Assembly: GCA_021399435.1 (NCBI GenBank)
Contig: JAJTUP010000002.1
Location: 3,348,001-3,412,000 of the forward strand
Reading direction: 5' to 3'
From: Diaporthe sp. PMI_573
Taxonomy: Eukaryota > Ascomycota > Sordariomycetes > Diaporthales > Diaporthaceae
DNA length: 64,000 nucleotides
The notes beneath the pieces are model-generated. The model worked only from the letters and a program-made list of their open reading frames with translations. It did no database searches and had not been told where the DNA came from. The first letter of the stretch is position 1, and every line of letters starts with the position of its first letter. Of the stretch, positions 46,384 to 58,654 are shown in pieces. Made by a program: the position numbers and the translations under genes.

Positions 46384-48521
46384 TCTTTCAGTTGTGTTCC
46401 ATACCTTATTAAAAGTGCAGCCTGGATAAGCCGTTACAGTATCAGGGAACACTGCGAGAGGCATATCAAACAGGATGTCTGAGGTAGGAGAGTTTGGTAG
46501 CTGGTACCAATTATTGGAGCACAGGAGTTTCTCAGGGAGCGCTCCAGGGCCACCGATCACAAAGAGTGTCCTCCGAAGTGGAAATCGGAAGCTCTCAGTG
46601 AGATCGCTTGAAGCAGGGGATTCCTGCCGCAGATGGCGTTACTGTAAGATCACAGACTGACGATCTGAGTGAGATCTAGAACGTCGAACAAGTTGAAGAT
46701 GATCCTAGGATGCTGGCGAACTTAATTTTCATGCGGATGTCTCGACTCCCGGCGTTAGTAGTATTATCTACCCAACATGAGTGTGGACTTCTTTGTTCAA
46801 AAATAGCCAAGACAGGCCATTAGATTGGTAATCTGCCCAACGCCAATACCAATCAAAGAACACCCAGTGACGCTACCATGACAGCTAGCTCTCTGACAGC
46901 TTACCTTCTGACAGATTGCCTTCTGACACCCTGACTTTCAAGGGCCCGGTTTTATGGTATCGGCAACTAAGTGCCGTCTCTAGTAATCCCTTTCATATCT
47001 TAAAAGCGGGAACACTAGGACTCCGGGCCGGGCATTAGGGACGGCTACTTTCTGCAACTGGACCAGAAACGTTGAGGGCGTATGTGGTGATGGCTTCAGG
47101 ACGTATTTATGGAATCTTGGACTTAGGTTGGTGTTTCCATCATTATAGATAAGACGCAATGTGCCCTATTTTAACAACATGTGCTAGAAATCACTTAGTG
47201 CAGGAAAACGTTTAGCCTAGTCGAGACACGAGACGATATGTGCACGGTTGTTTGAATTGAGCCCCGCGACTCCTACGCAGACCTCTTTTGCCAGCCCATC
47301 ATCAGTGGGAATGGAGAGCCCATGGTGTTATTTTAATTTTGTTGAAGGGGTTATATGTGGGCAGGATTGGGAGATGCTAACCGAGCTGCTCTCCAGGTGT
47401 AGACGCAGCCAGGCAAATACTTAGGTACTCTTGGGCGTATACGAGCCCGCCGTCTTCAAAGTGTAAGAATTACCACAGGGCCGCAGTCGCTTAGATGAGT
47501 GCCTAGGTATGTGGCGGAGAGATCAAGCTAAATCGAACTGCGAACTATGCCAATGCCTTAGCTAGCTGAAGTCTGTCTGAGGCCTGGACCATTCACTATC
47601 AAGGGGTGCCTGAAAACCAGTGGGGGCTGTGATAGATCAGTTATCATATAATAGAAAGGGACTTGTTAAAATTATTTGGACCTATCGTGCGCGTAAACAT
47701 TTTGAATACAAATAACTCGCCCATGCTCACGGTGGCGGTGCATTCTAGCCACCATCCGAGGCTCTAACAATGCATTGTACCAGCACTGATGTCCAGACCC
47801 AGCCCTCAGCGGGTGTTGCTAGACGTGAGGGCTAAAGATAGCTCCAAAACCGGGACCCAACTGAAGGGAACCGAAGCATTTTGACTGCCAGTCGTTGGGT
47901 GGAATGCTTGCAGGGCGGCTGTTCACGGACTGCGCACGTCTCCTTGTCCAAAGGCGCTATAAGCAAGTGCCCGATCAACTTGATTCTGAATGTCTTTGTC
48001 TGGTGATCTGGACGAGCGTGTCCGACGACTCTTTGTGACATGGGTTAGATTGTCGAATGGATTGTGTGTAACCACTTGAGGCGCCACCGTGACGATCACT
48101 GAAATGACGATCACGGATGCTTTTGGCATCAGTATGATCTACAATGAGCTAATCTTGGTGCCCTTAGCATCTCTGAATGCTGGCTTCGCACTGCTATAGG
48201 CTTCATGGCCCAAGGGAGCCTCAGGCCGGAGTCTCACTAGGTCAAGGGAGAGTCATGATCTGAGAAATAAGGAAGTGATTGCTATGGACCCCCACCAAGC
48301 TGTGGAATTCTGATAACATAATGAGCTCGATCTATGCCACTAATATAGATTCTAGACAGGTTTGACCGCAGACGATGGAAATATAAATATCTCGCAAATA
48401 TCCGCATAGCTATTGGAAACGAAAACTGTTCTTCATCACCTCTCTCACTAGGACACAGCAAAGACACCCTCACTATAAACAATTAAACTCAAGAGCAATC
48501 TCTGCAAATTCATCTCTCAAA
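46384..48521. other. Intergenic, no supported gene
   Basis: About 2.1 kb. CCTAGGTA occurs at 47502-47509. A minus-strand frame from ATG 48129 (68 aa) begins with a signal-peptide-like stretch (MPKASVIVISVIVTVAP) but lacks other support. Confidence 0.5.
48382..48387 (+). promoter_or_regulatory. TATA-like box of the small secreted protein gene
   Basis: TATAAA lies 135 bases upstream of ATG 48522, followed by a CT-rich leader ending CAAAATGAAG. Confidence 0.5.
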
Positions 48522-49339
48522 ATGAAGTTCTTCTTCGCAGCAACAGCAGCTTGTGCCCTTAGCAGCGCCTCAGCCGCGGCTATCATCGAGCGCCAAGCTC
48601 CAACCGTGGTGGGCACCATCGATGCATCGGTCGCGGCTGTGAATGCCACTGTAACGACATATCTAGCCACCATCTGTATGCTCTTCTTGCACCAGTCTCG
48701 AAACAGCATTTGCAACCCAATCAAGCAAGAATATTGACTAATAACTTTGACCTGCACCAGCATCAAGCGTCGCTGTGATCAAGAACGAGCCCAACGCGTA
48801 CACGGCGATTGCGCAGACTGCCATCATTGCAATTGAAAATAGCGCTAGCAACATTACTGCGGTGCTCACCACTGCTGCCGGAAATATCATTGGTGCCACC
48901 ACCACCGCGTTGGGAGAACTCAACATTAGGGCCGCGATTCTCGCCCAAAGCGAGATCGATATGCTGGCCAAGGATATCGACATAATCAAGAATATTCTCA
49001 TTAATATCAATGCTTCAGTCAAGGTGGTAAGTAAAAGGTTACGGCATTTCAATTAGCAGAAATTTCGGTGACGGCCCGCGAGGAGGTGGCTTTGGGTATC
49101 AACGGCTAACTCATGACAACACACAGGTGCACGCGGACCTCGATCAAACTGTCAATTCTCTGGTCCAGGCTGAGTTTGCAGCGCTCTCAGCGGCCCTTAG
49201 GCCATTCGTCGGCCCAGTAGTAGCCTTTGCCTCTGCTGCAGCTACCCTCAGCATTACGGCTTCGGTGAGTGGACTCCGTAACGCAATCACTGGCGTCATC
49301 GCCATCATAGCTAGCATCTATGCCAGTCTGGGTATTTAA
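48522..49339 (+). CDS. Small Ala/Ile-rich secreted protein, helical
   Basis: Three exons (48522-48675, 48761-49026, 49127-49339) give 210 aa. Donors are GTATGC and GTAAGT; acceptors are ACCAG and CACAG. Residues 1-19 form a signal peptide (MKFFFAATAACALSSASAA). The mature part has no cysteine. It is built of alternating Ala/Ile/Val/Thr-rich amphipathic helices (TIDASVAAVNATV, AIAQTAIIAIENSASNITAVL, DMLAKDIDIIKNIL) and ends in a hydrophobic GVIAIIASIYASLGI. The spacing of an IDxSVxAVNxxV start recalls hydrophobic-surface-binding HsbA-type proteins, but the match is weak and I do not assert it. It is likely secreted or wall-associated; the hydrophobic end may be membrane-active or aggregate-forming. 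The gene structure is well supported, the function unknown. Confidence 0.8.
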
Positions 49340-49823
49340 GAAGCGACGGAAATGATGATTATTTGGATAAATCTTTGGTTTTAGGAAGATTCTTTGGCGA
49401 TTGATGTGTTTCAAGCCTTTTGATGATGAAAAGGTTCTCGATTTTCATGTTCTTCTCAAGCGTCAAAGCTTACACATGACTTCTACGACGATACGCTCAT
49501 TTATCCAGTAAGACAAAAATGCATTGATTTGTTCTTAACATAATATTTTCAACTGTGATATTTAGTGCTGCGCACTTGATCCAAATTCTTTAAGTATACT
49601 TGTGCTCCAAAGCACAACGGGCTGGTACCCAGCAGATATTTCGTCTTGTTCAGTTGGGGAGTCATTGCACAGCGCCAAGAAATTTGGGGCAAAACACCAA
49701 CCTGTAGGTTGCAAGACTGACCGGTGCTTTGCAGACTGGCGGCTGGGTGCGAGGTGATAATGCTTATTAGTCTCCTTCAGAATGGAATTCAAGACAATTC
49801 CAAAAATGCGAATATAATAATAA
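49340..49823. other. Short convergent intergenic region
   Basis: 3' flanks of the small secreted protein gene (+) and the SGNH/FG-GAP gene (-). No gene is seen. Confidence 0.65.
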
Positions 49824-52800
49824 CTATAGCGGCGGCGGCGGTAGAGAAGGGCTCGTGAGTGTGTCTGGGTCGTCGCTAGAACCATTCGGACAAGTGTTGA
49901 ACCAGGTTTGAGCCGAGTTCTCAACGGCCTCCGCGAAAAGCATATCAGCCCGCTTGTTTCCATCCAGATCAGGAAAGTGTAGACAATGCCCTGGGCAATT
50001 TCTCAGAGTTAGCGGCTGCTAATATTTCTGGGAACAAATTTCTGATGCAGAGTCCTCACCCTGTGCGGGAGCATTGTATAAGGGGCCTTTGTTGACCCAC
50101 GTGAATGAACTGTCTCCAGATGGCACCATCCCCTGGTTCGTCCAGACAGTCGCATCACCCTTGAACTTATCCGTCCAGATTAAGTCGGCACGGCCATCAC
50201 CTGGAATAATTGGTTAGATGTTTTCGAAGGCTAACCACGCGGCCTGCATCTTACCGTTGACATCTGCCCACCGATAGTTGGCACGGTCAAAGTTGTCAGT
50301 CTTCTTGAACTGTGGAATCCAATCGAACGAGCCGTCGCTGTTGTGGAGATAGCCCTTTGTACGGCCGTCTTTCTCCATACAGAGATAGTCTGGGCGTCCA
50401 TTTCCGCTCCAAAGATCATTAGAATATAGTTGAAAATACAATGTCAAAATATCAGAAGCTCACCTGAGGTCGGCAAATCGAACAGCGAGGTCGTTAATGC
50501 CCAAACCTCTCCTCTGGTCGCATGAGAGCATCGGCGCAGGATTGCCAATATACTCCCAATTGAAGTCACCCGTGGTCTTGATGCGATTCAACCATACCTC
50601 GACAGCTCCTCCATCTGGATTCGTGTAAATGACTGCAAGTTTGATTAGTGGCGGAAATTCAATCGCTCAAGTCTTCTGTGGGCAAATCTCCATGATGTGC
50701 AAAAGAGCGTGATCAACGAGACAACTGGCAAGCCACAGTGACCATTAATTTGCCCTCGATGGCTCGGAGATTATGCCGAAACCCCTTTCCGAGACACTTA
50801 CTGTCACAGGCCCCATCTCCATCCCAATCAGCAAGGTGGAGATCTCTTCGGTCCATCGCTCTGCTGCCTGTGAGATCGAACAAGACGTAATCCCTTCCCC
50901 AATATGGAGCGCTCTCCGGGAAAGAGTCGAGGGCCTCGTAAATGTGCATCTTGCCGTTGGAAAAGATCCAGACATAGTCCTGGCGGCTATTGGAGCGACC
51001 TCTCATGTTGCAGTATCGGTCTCCATCGCCTGAGGCATGTGAATATTAGCAACAGAGTTGCAGAGAAGTTCAGGGGCCGGGTATACAACACACTCTTGAG
51101 CTTTGACCCCCCAATGCCCTCATTCCTCCAAACCTTGACGTTGTAGGTGTGAACAGCAGCTCGGGGGCTCACTTGACGTGCTAATGCTTCAACCCTGCTT
51201 CGGTTGGCTACAGTCGTGTTGACCAAGGGCGACGGACTGTCTTTTTGAGAAGAAGTTATTGTTGACCCAGTGGTCTTCTCGCTGGGAAATGACGCATCCC
51301 TGAGCCCTGCGCTAGGAATATGTTCGATCCAGACATAATCTCTACCGGGCAAAAGATTGTATGCCTGCGGGCTCCCATAGGCTTTGGCGAAGTGTATTCC
51401 ACTTCGAGCCCCGGCGAAACCCAGACCTAAGTGTGTAGGGCCAGCTCCATTTGCACGATTCTCCCCAGCCCGCCACGTGGGAGTGAGACCTTGGCCTTCA
51501 ATTCCTTTAACGCAACCCCTGCTGTTGGTCCACGTCCACTGCAGTATTTAGAGTCAGTTATCAGAGCGTTGAGCCAGACGTTCCATCGAGCTTATGAAGA
51601 AATAGGCAATTGCGCGCTCATGTTCCTTTCCAAAAGCTGCGGCCGGCGAGAACCTCGTGAGGCTCAGATTAGAGGCGGCAGCGTGCTTGGATACGTAACG
51701 GGAAGACTTACTGTTGTGCCTTGATCGTTCAGCCAAAGCAAGTCACTACGACCCTGTTTGGCAAAGTTAGCACGAGGGTACAGCACAGATCCAGGGATAA
51801 TACTAGATATCACAGTGACGATAATCACAAGCACAAAAGTGAACAGAGTATTTAACTTACATCACCATTGATGTCGCTAAACCGGACACCATTAAGGTCG
51901 CTCATGTTCTTTCCCGTTGATACAATGCCCATATCTTGCCACAGATCGGCAGTGTCCGCTGTGATAAGCCGTACTGGGTCAGAACTTAAGATCTTGCGTT
52001 GAAACGAAACGACCATGAACGGGTTTACTTACACCTCCCACCGTTTCGCCAGCATTGGATTTCGCCATTATCATGAGCCGCGCAATAGTCACATCGACCG
52101 TCTCCATCGATGTCTGCGAGATGAATCCGGGCCTGTAGGTATCCCTCACTCGCCTTGTACTTGCCCGCACCAGTGTACTCGAAAATAAAATTGCCGCGGT
52201 TGATAGCGACGGAGAGTTCACCTCCTGGGGCGACACAGACAAAGTCGTCCAGTCCGTCGCCTGTGCAAGCCATAGTCAGATCATCAGGCTCAACTACATG
52301 GAAAGCAATACGGGAGCACACCATTCATATCTGCCCATCGTACACCACGTGCGATGCATGCATCCGGGACTGTGAACGTGGTTGGTGAAGCATCCCATGT
52401 CGCTGCACCTCTGTTCCGGTACACCGAATAGGTTCGCCCTCCTGCGACAATGCCCCCAGACTGGATAATGTCGTCAAGTCCGTTCCTAGTAGCAATGGTT
52501 GCCAACCAAAACGATGTCTCCGCGTCAGAGCTGATAGTCTGTCTTGTGCCTTGGGCGGAGCTTGAATGGACATAAATTCCATCATCCCAGCCGCTTGCAG
52601 ATTGTGTGGTTCTTCGAGTTGCTTCTGAACTTCCGTACTGCTTCTCGCACGTATTGTTCCCACTGTCGTCAACACCGGGAGCAGCAGCTGGGGCAGTGAG
52701 CTTGCCCTCGGACTCGGCAACATTGATGGCCTTTCTCCAGATGGCTGCCATCTTCGCATAACCTTTGTCGTTGGGATGAGTCTCGTCGAAATAATCACCG

Positions 52801-53676
52801 CTGCCCACTCTGGTATCGAAGTATCCGGCAACCCCATCCACTGTACCACGCATTAATATGAGCAAGAGTCAAAGTGGGAAACCTCACAGGTACACACTTT
52901 CAGCCAGGACCACTTTCTGGCCCCAAGTTCGACGAGCACCAACGAGCACGCGATACTGACGGTTGGCCTCTGCCCGGTATCTCTCGACATCGGGGTCGGT
53001 TCCAGGAATCAAGGTAGAGACAATAAGTGTTGTACCGGGAATTTCATTGAAGAGGTCGTCGAGGAGGCTGGCCAGGCGAGACCCGATGTTAGGGATGTCA
53101 ATTCCGTTTTCACAGTCATTCACACCTGCATTGATAAGAACGATATTCGGCTTGAACGGCGTAGAGAGATGCGAGATGTCGTGGATCTGGTCTACTGTAT
53201 AGCCGGGGACAGCCTCCACACTCTACACTCATAAACTCATTAGTTAATTAAACCTCGATTTCCCCACACAGGTTGGCGCGGTCACAGCAAAGACCGTTGA
53301 CGCACATTGTCAGCCATAGTACCTTCACTCTTCGACCCTACCATATTGGCCATCCAGCCATCCTTTCTGAGCTGATCTCTGAGAAATTTGCGGAAGCTAT
53401 TGGTAATCAGCGAATGAGACAAACATCCTGTGCAGAAGAAGGCTGTCTGCCTCACCCATTGCCAGAAGAGGATCCGCGGCCCTGGACGATAGAAGCCCCG
53501 AGCGGGAGGATTCTTGCGTAGAAATTCGGCGCCCGCCGATCGAGGGAGATTGGATTTTCGTTATGCAGTAGGTTGTGATCCCCGGATTCTGTCGGCAGGG
53601 CAATGGCCAGCTGGGCGGCGAGGACTAACAAAAGAAAAGCGAGCTCAGTGCTCAAACGTCTCAAAGAGTAAAACAT
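49824..53676 (-). CDS. Secreted SGNH esterase with FG-GAP beta-propeller
   Basis: Thirteen minus-strand exons join in frame to 946 aa: 53676-53456, 53396-53306, 53222-52898, 52840-52322, 52260-52033, 51973-51861, 51753-51712, 51538-51094, 51029-50802, 50632-50464, 50406-50255, 50200-50060, 49990-49824. Residues 1-27 are a signal peptide. An SGNH hydrolase domain follows, with LPLGAS (Ser62), GVND (Asn139) and DETH (D231, H234). The rest carries FG-GAP/VCBS-like repeats with Ca-binding loops: MNGDGLDD, IDGDGRCD, INGDGRSD, WDGDGACD, LSGNGRPD, VNGDGRAD and LDGNKRAD, plus a degenerate one near SDGDRYCN. This suggests a seven- or eight-bladed propeller. The protein is expected outside the cell as a carbohydrate or lipid ester hydrolase with a binding propeller. 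It ends in SPSLPPPPL. All phases close, so the gene appears intact. Confidence 0.9.
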
Positions 53677-56600
53677 CGGAAACAGTGTACGGCGCTACCG
53701 TGGCGATTGAACAAATGAGGTCAGTGAATCCTGGTCAGGCCCCGCCATGATGAAGAATGGCCTAAAGGGCAAACAAAGATCATATATCAACTTCCTATGC
53801 GTGCCCGGAGAAGGAAGTAACTCTGCTGTTGAAAGTGCACTTATATTAGAACTAACGATTATCCATTCCTTGTGGACAGTCCAAGATTGCAGGATCCCGA
53901 GGGAGCAGACTGCCTGATCCATGGTCCGCAGCTGATGATGTTACCTGCCAAGACAAAACTGCATACAACACAACGGCAATCAAGTTATATTGCATCACGA
54001 GCCTGCCCATGGGATGCTTGAATCTTCAATGGATTGAAATGTACGTCTACTTTTCCGAGGTGCCGAATGCTTTGTGTGCCCGACAAGGAAAGCATGCACG
54101 AGAACGTGTCTGCATCCAGCGCCATAGGATATCCAGACCGAGGGACAGCCTCATTTCCCCTGAACCTAGCCCACCTGCACGCGCCGACGAACGGCTTCCT
54201 CCACGCGACGGGCGAATCACATGGTTCACAGTTACATCGTATACAGGAACAGTGTACGCATCCCTGACTCATGCCCTTCTTTCCAAGGCAGGAAGGGGAG
54301 GATTGGCACAATGACTTGGACGCTACACAGCATGGCGCAGAGCTCACCCGAGGGGGTCATGAACGAAGCCACGCACCCCGTGCTGTAAGCCCTGTGGTGA
54401 CAGATGTGTTAATCAAGCCTGTGCCTAAAAGGGCGGGACGCATGTGCCATACGCGAGTACCAGTCCCAACACCTAAGCGACGCCACCTTTCCGGCTGGTA
54501 CGGCTTTCAATCTAAACGATGGAGACGTGTGCCTGCAGTACACTGGCTCCACAAAGGTTTGGCACGCAGGGAAATTTAATGCAATCCTGTTGAGTACGAA
54601 GTTGCGCTGCTGGATGTTACGTTAGCCACGGCCCGATATTGGTTGTTATGCCAAGGGGGAGTGTGAACAGCCCGCAGGGTACTTCTGAAGCCGGCCGCCA
54701 CCTACACAGTACCTGGGCACTTGGCATAGGCCGACCCTCCGGCCTGGCAGGGGCTGCGGGTCACGTTAGTAACTGCAGGCTCCGGACCCTGGTGGCCCCA
54801 GAGAGTGCAACCCTTCCGAAAGCCACCTGACAGAGGAATCTACCCCAACTCCCTTTTCAATGTAACAGCAGACGCTCTAGAATTCGCATCGTTGTATGTG
54901 TGTATGTCGCCCACTATCATGTAGTGTACACTGGTCTCCACTTTCAGGATCTTGGTCTCCAGTAGCGGTTTTGACCACTGCTCCTCACGTGCGGATGCAG
55001 ATCCACGATCAAGCCTGAGGCTCCTTCTGGCATCCCTCTTGCTTAGACACGTGGCTCTGAATCCATCACGCTCAAGTCGACCGAACTTCTTGCCTCCGAC
55101 AGCAAAGTCACCATTGTGAACCGCCCGCTGTATTGCCCAAAATAGTTTGATCCTCCTTGCAGAATTTGTACGTTCAGTTTCAGGTGGAAAGTCAAAGATA
55201 AAAGACTCTTGCACCCTACAATCATTACATTTCTGAACCCCTCCTCTACAGCAATGCCTCCTCGCATTTCGATCTGGAGTGGATCCACTTGTCGCACGTA
55301 CTGTCCCTCTTGAAGCCAATTTGATCCAGATGTTTAAACGATGCTAAGTGGTAACCACAAGTCCGCGGGTGGGGATCGGGTTCCCTGCAGCAGCTGCCCT
55401 GGCTCTTCCCATTATACTCGAGCCAGGGGTTCCGAATCAAGCACTTGCATACCCAGGTATTGTTGTGGAATGCATGCCTGACTAATTTCCTGAGGAATCG
55501 GAGGGGAATGGCATTGAAGGAACTGGAAATGTACATGGTATCAAGAGCTTTGACTTTGGGGGCCAAGAGGGCGGGATATAATTTGAGAGCATTATAATGA
55601 GGCAAAACTGCCGATAAATTATAACCAAAAAAATATGACGAAAGAAGATCTGACTTTTTCAAGTGGTGTGACAAGAATGAGTGTATCAATACTCAAACTG
55701 ATAGATGCTGTCATATTATTAAGGGCATCGAAAGATTGGCGAGTGGTTTGCACAATTCATGATTGAGCAGTTTCGACAGGGTTAGAGTGGGAAATGACAG
55801 GAGCATTCCTGATCATATCTCTTCTCCGTCAAACACCTCACTTTGGTTCCTGGCGGCACGGTCTTGTCACACGACTTCTTACGACAGTCTCGCTTCTTTA
55901 TAGTGGTTTCCTCGAGGACTTCGCCGCAATCACTGCACTGAATCCCATGGTTAGTTTTCGATCAACACAACTGGCATATAAACCGAATGAGGATGGCCGA
56001 AGTTGAGTTCAATTCGCAAAGGTGCGTCTGAATTGGTACTGGAGCGCCGGAAGGGGGGGGGAGGGCAAGAAGGCTGCGTTATTACTCACCACATATTGCT
56101 TGTAAGCATAGAAGCACATTCTTCACCACTTTTACTAAGGAGTTTCGATGTCGGTTTTTCCCCACGTTGGATAAATAGAACTTGTTCTGGTAAAAGGTTC
56201 CATCGTGACTAGACGGCCAGGGAACGTGAACCCGCACTTATAAAATACATTTCATATGCTTTGCTCATTTTCGCTGGTATCGTAGTCTTTGTCTCCTGAA
56301 TCCCACAAAGAATTGCGGTTCGGCAACGGTTCTTCATTCTCTTCATCATACAAAGATACAAAGACTTGACTATATCACATGCAGATGGTCTCTTTTGATT
56401 ACCTGACATTTTTATCACGGAGGTACATAGGGTTGTTCTGCACATCAGGAAGGAGCTCAAGGTGTGCGCATCAGTGAAATGTGTAACTTCCTCGCAAGAA
56501 GCCTAACGCGTGCATGCATGTGATGTAGGCCATGGTCGGTCGATTGCAGCTTGGCTGACCGGGTTCGGTCTTACTTATAAATCAAATACCAATATTTATA

Positions 56601-56690
56601 GCAAGCTCTGCAACCTGTCGACCAACCTTTGAATTATATGAGTAGTTACAACCACACCTTTGACAGCAATTGGGATTTCTTCCTGCAAAC
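53677..56690. other. Intergenic, no firmly supported gene
   Basis: About 3 kb. The only frame of note is on the minus strand at 55246-55536 (96 aa from ATG), with eight cysteines including CKC and CCREPDPHPRTC. It lacks a signal peptide or clear intron support. Another minus frame at 54840-55319 is unrecognised. Confidence 0.5.
56576..56581 (+). promoter_or_regulatory. TATA-like box of the broken hydrolase gene
   Basis: TATAAA lies 110 bases before ATG 56691; the promoter geometry is retained although the gene is disrupted. Confidence 0.4.
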
Positions 56691-57941
56691 ATGCGCCCGT
56701 CAACTCTTGACACCAAAGACAATTCCCAGATCGCAGTTGACTTGTCTTCGTCATTTGACATTTATGATGAAACTTATAAATGTGTGGACGGAATTCCCAT
56801 ACGGGCCAGTATATTTGTACCAAGGACCCCATCAGATAAAAGACGTCCACTACTAGTTCGATTCCATGGGGGTGCCTGGACATAAGGTAGTGGAGGTATC
56901 TGGATTCGACCTTGGTTAGGTCACTCTGAAGAATGTCTATGATAGGGCTTGGGTATTGACTCTGAACTAGGATTCTCGAACTCGCTCTCAAACATAATGC
57001 TATTCTCGTGAGCCCAGATTATCGGCTTCGCCCAGAAGCTACGTTTGCAGAAATTGTTGAAGACATTCGCGATTTCTGGATCTGGGTTGAGAAACACTTG
57101 ACCGTTGCGCTTGGGACAGTTTCCCCGCCTGTGGAGTTGGACCTGGGGAACATAGTAAGCAGCTTTTGCATCAATACATCCCAGCTGTGGCCTGTGCCTT
57201 AAAGAACTTGTCACACTGCTGGCTTTGAGACAAAATATATACTAATATGGCCACATTGTAACCCATTCCCTCCCTCAATTTATATCAAACCGCTCCTTTG
57301 ATTCTTGAATAGCCGATTCCAAATTCTTCAGGCGCTCACAGGTGAGAGTGCTGGAGGACACTTGGCAGCTGAATCTGCTCTGCTGTCGATGACGCGAAAC
57401 CCACTCCGAATTGTCATACCAATGTATCCTGCTTTAGACCTCACTGGAGCGCTTGAGTATGCCAAGCAGAAGGCTGAATAACGGCCCGTATCTATCCTGG
57501 AAGAATATCTTGCAAGCTCGCAGCAGAAGGCTCTTAGTCGGAGACGCAACGGTGTGGGAATGGAACTTGCCTTCTCAATGATGCAGAATGGCCGCCTTGT
57601 GGACGCTTCCGGTTCCAATGCCTATCTGGACCCGCTGCGTAGCCTAGAATCAGCTGGGCCACAGCCACCGTATCTATTAGCCCATGGGAAGACAGATATA
57701 TCGGTAATCAACAATGACCCCTTTGCAACACGAAAGAGAATTAACAACAGCTCAGGTTCCCTTCAGTACAGCTGAGAAGTGGGCCAACAAGCTGAGAGAT
57801 CTACAGCCAGACGTGCCGCTCCTCTTTGCCGTTCACAAAGGCGACCGCATATTTGACAGAGACTACACTTTAGACACACCTTGGATGAAAGAGCCCGTCG
57901 CTTTTGTCGAAAGATACTGGCCAAGAGACAACAAGAGATAA
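56691..57941 (+). pseudogene. Disrupted alpha/beta-hydrolase (fold-3 type) gene
   Basis: Four exons can be followed (56691-56914, 56971-57154, 57332-57703, 57756-57941), a 322-codon frame including its stop. All three introns keep frame with GT-AG ends. The pattern is a fungal alpha/beta-hydrolase: RFHGGAW (oxyanion hole), SPDYRLRPEA, the nucleophile elbow GESAGGHLA, then YLLAHGKTD and a C-terminal HKGDRIFDRD. Two in-frame TAA codons interrupt it, at 56883-56885 right after HGGAWT and at 57479-57481 after AKQKAE. Each could arise from CAA by one C-to-T change; this is inference. Frame and splice sites are otherwise intact, so inactivation looks recent. It is probably not translated to a working enzyme. 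Confidence 0.85.
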
Positions 57942-58654
57942 AACTTACAGCAGTGTGGAAATACGAATGCCATGTATGGATCTTGTCAGCCCAAGCTAGT
58001 TTACTTGTGAGTAGATGTATCGAAAGGCAACAGAATCTATCTGACTCATCTTATTAGTATTGCAGGCACTTCCATATATGTGTGCGTCATACTTGGATCT
58101 ATTTATGTGTCTCAGCGACTTAAAACATCTATCCTTATCTCCTACAGTGATCAATCTCTACTTGAAAGCCAAACTTCTCTCTTCTGTTCCAATCAATTCT
58201 CAAGAACCTTTATTAACTATGGTTATTATAATCAAGAATCCGAAGGTGTGATGTTCAGTATTTGGGCAGCTGAAAGTCAATCGGACACCAGTCCAGACCT
58301 CCATTCTCAGTATATGTGACAGATGTGTTGTCTTTGCTCCCTATCGCCAAAATGTGTCGTTGCGGACTGGGGCTCTGTCCGGCAAGACTGTAAAGGCAAG
58401 AGTTTCCTAATCCAATGAAAGCATTCATGCCCGGCCTGATCATGGGTTGCCCAAGTTAACGTCCACGGGTAGAAAAGTGCTAAAACCAGAACCCCAACCC
58501 TAACATGTTGGTGCCTCACGTCTAGTAGCTGAAGGCCAGGTGGCAAATGACCAGCGGCGGCTTGGGTTCTTTTGTCTAAGCAGTCTTTGATATCACAACC
58601 CGCCCAAGCTTTTCTTTCACAAGTTCCACGGAGTCCTGCCGTCCATAATCCACA
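57942..58654. other. Intergenic, no supported gene
   Basis: No gene is seen. A single CCCCAACCCTAAC string near 58491 resembles a telomere unit but is not repeated. Confidence 0.6.

Noticed and set aside
47923..48129. 68-codon minus-strand frame with a signal-peptide-like start
   Set aside because: It has weak start context, no cysteines, no introns and no other support.
54840..55319. 159-codon minus-strand frame
   Set aside because: No recognisable domain. It starts within another frame and lacks gene signals.
58491..58503. Telomere-like CCCTAA string
   Set aside because: It is a single unit only, with no array and no other subtelomeric sign.
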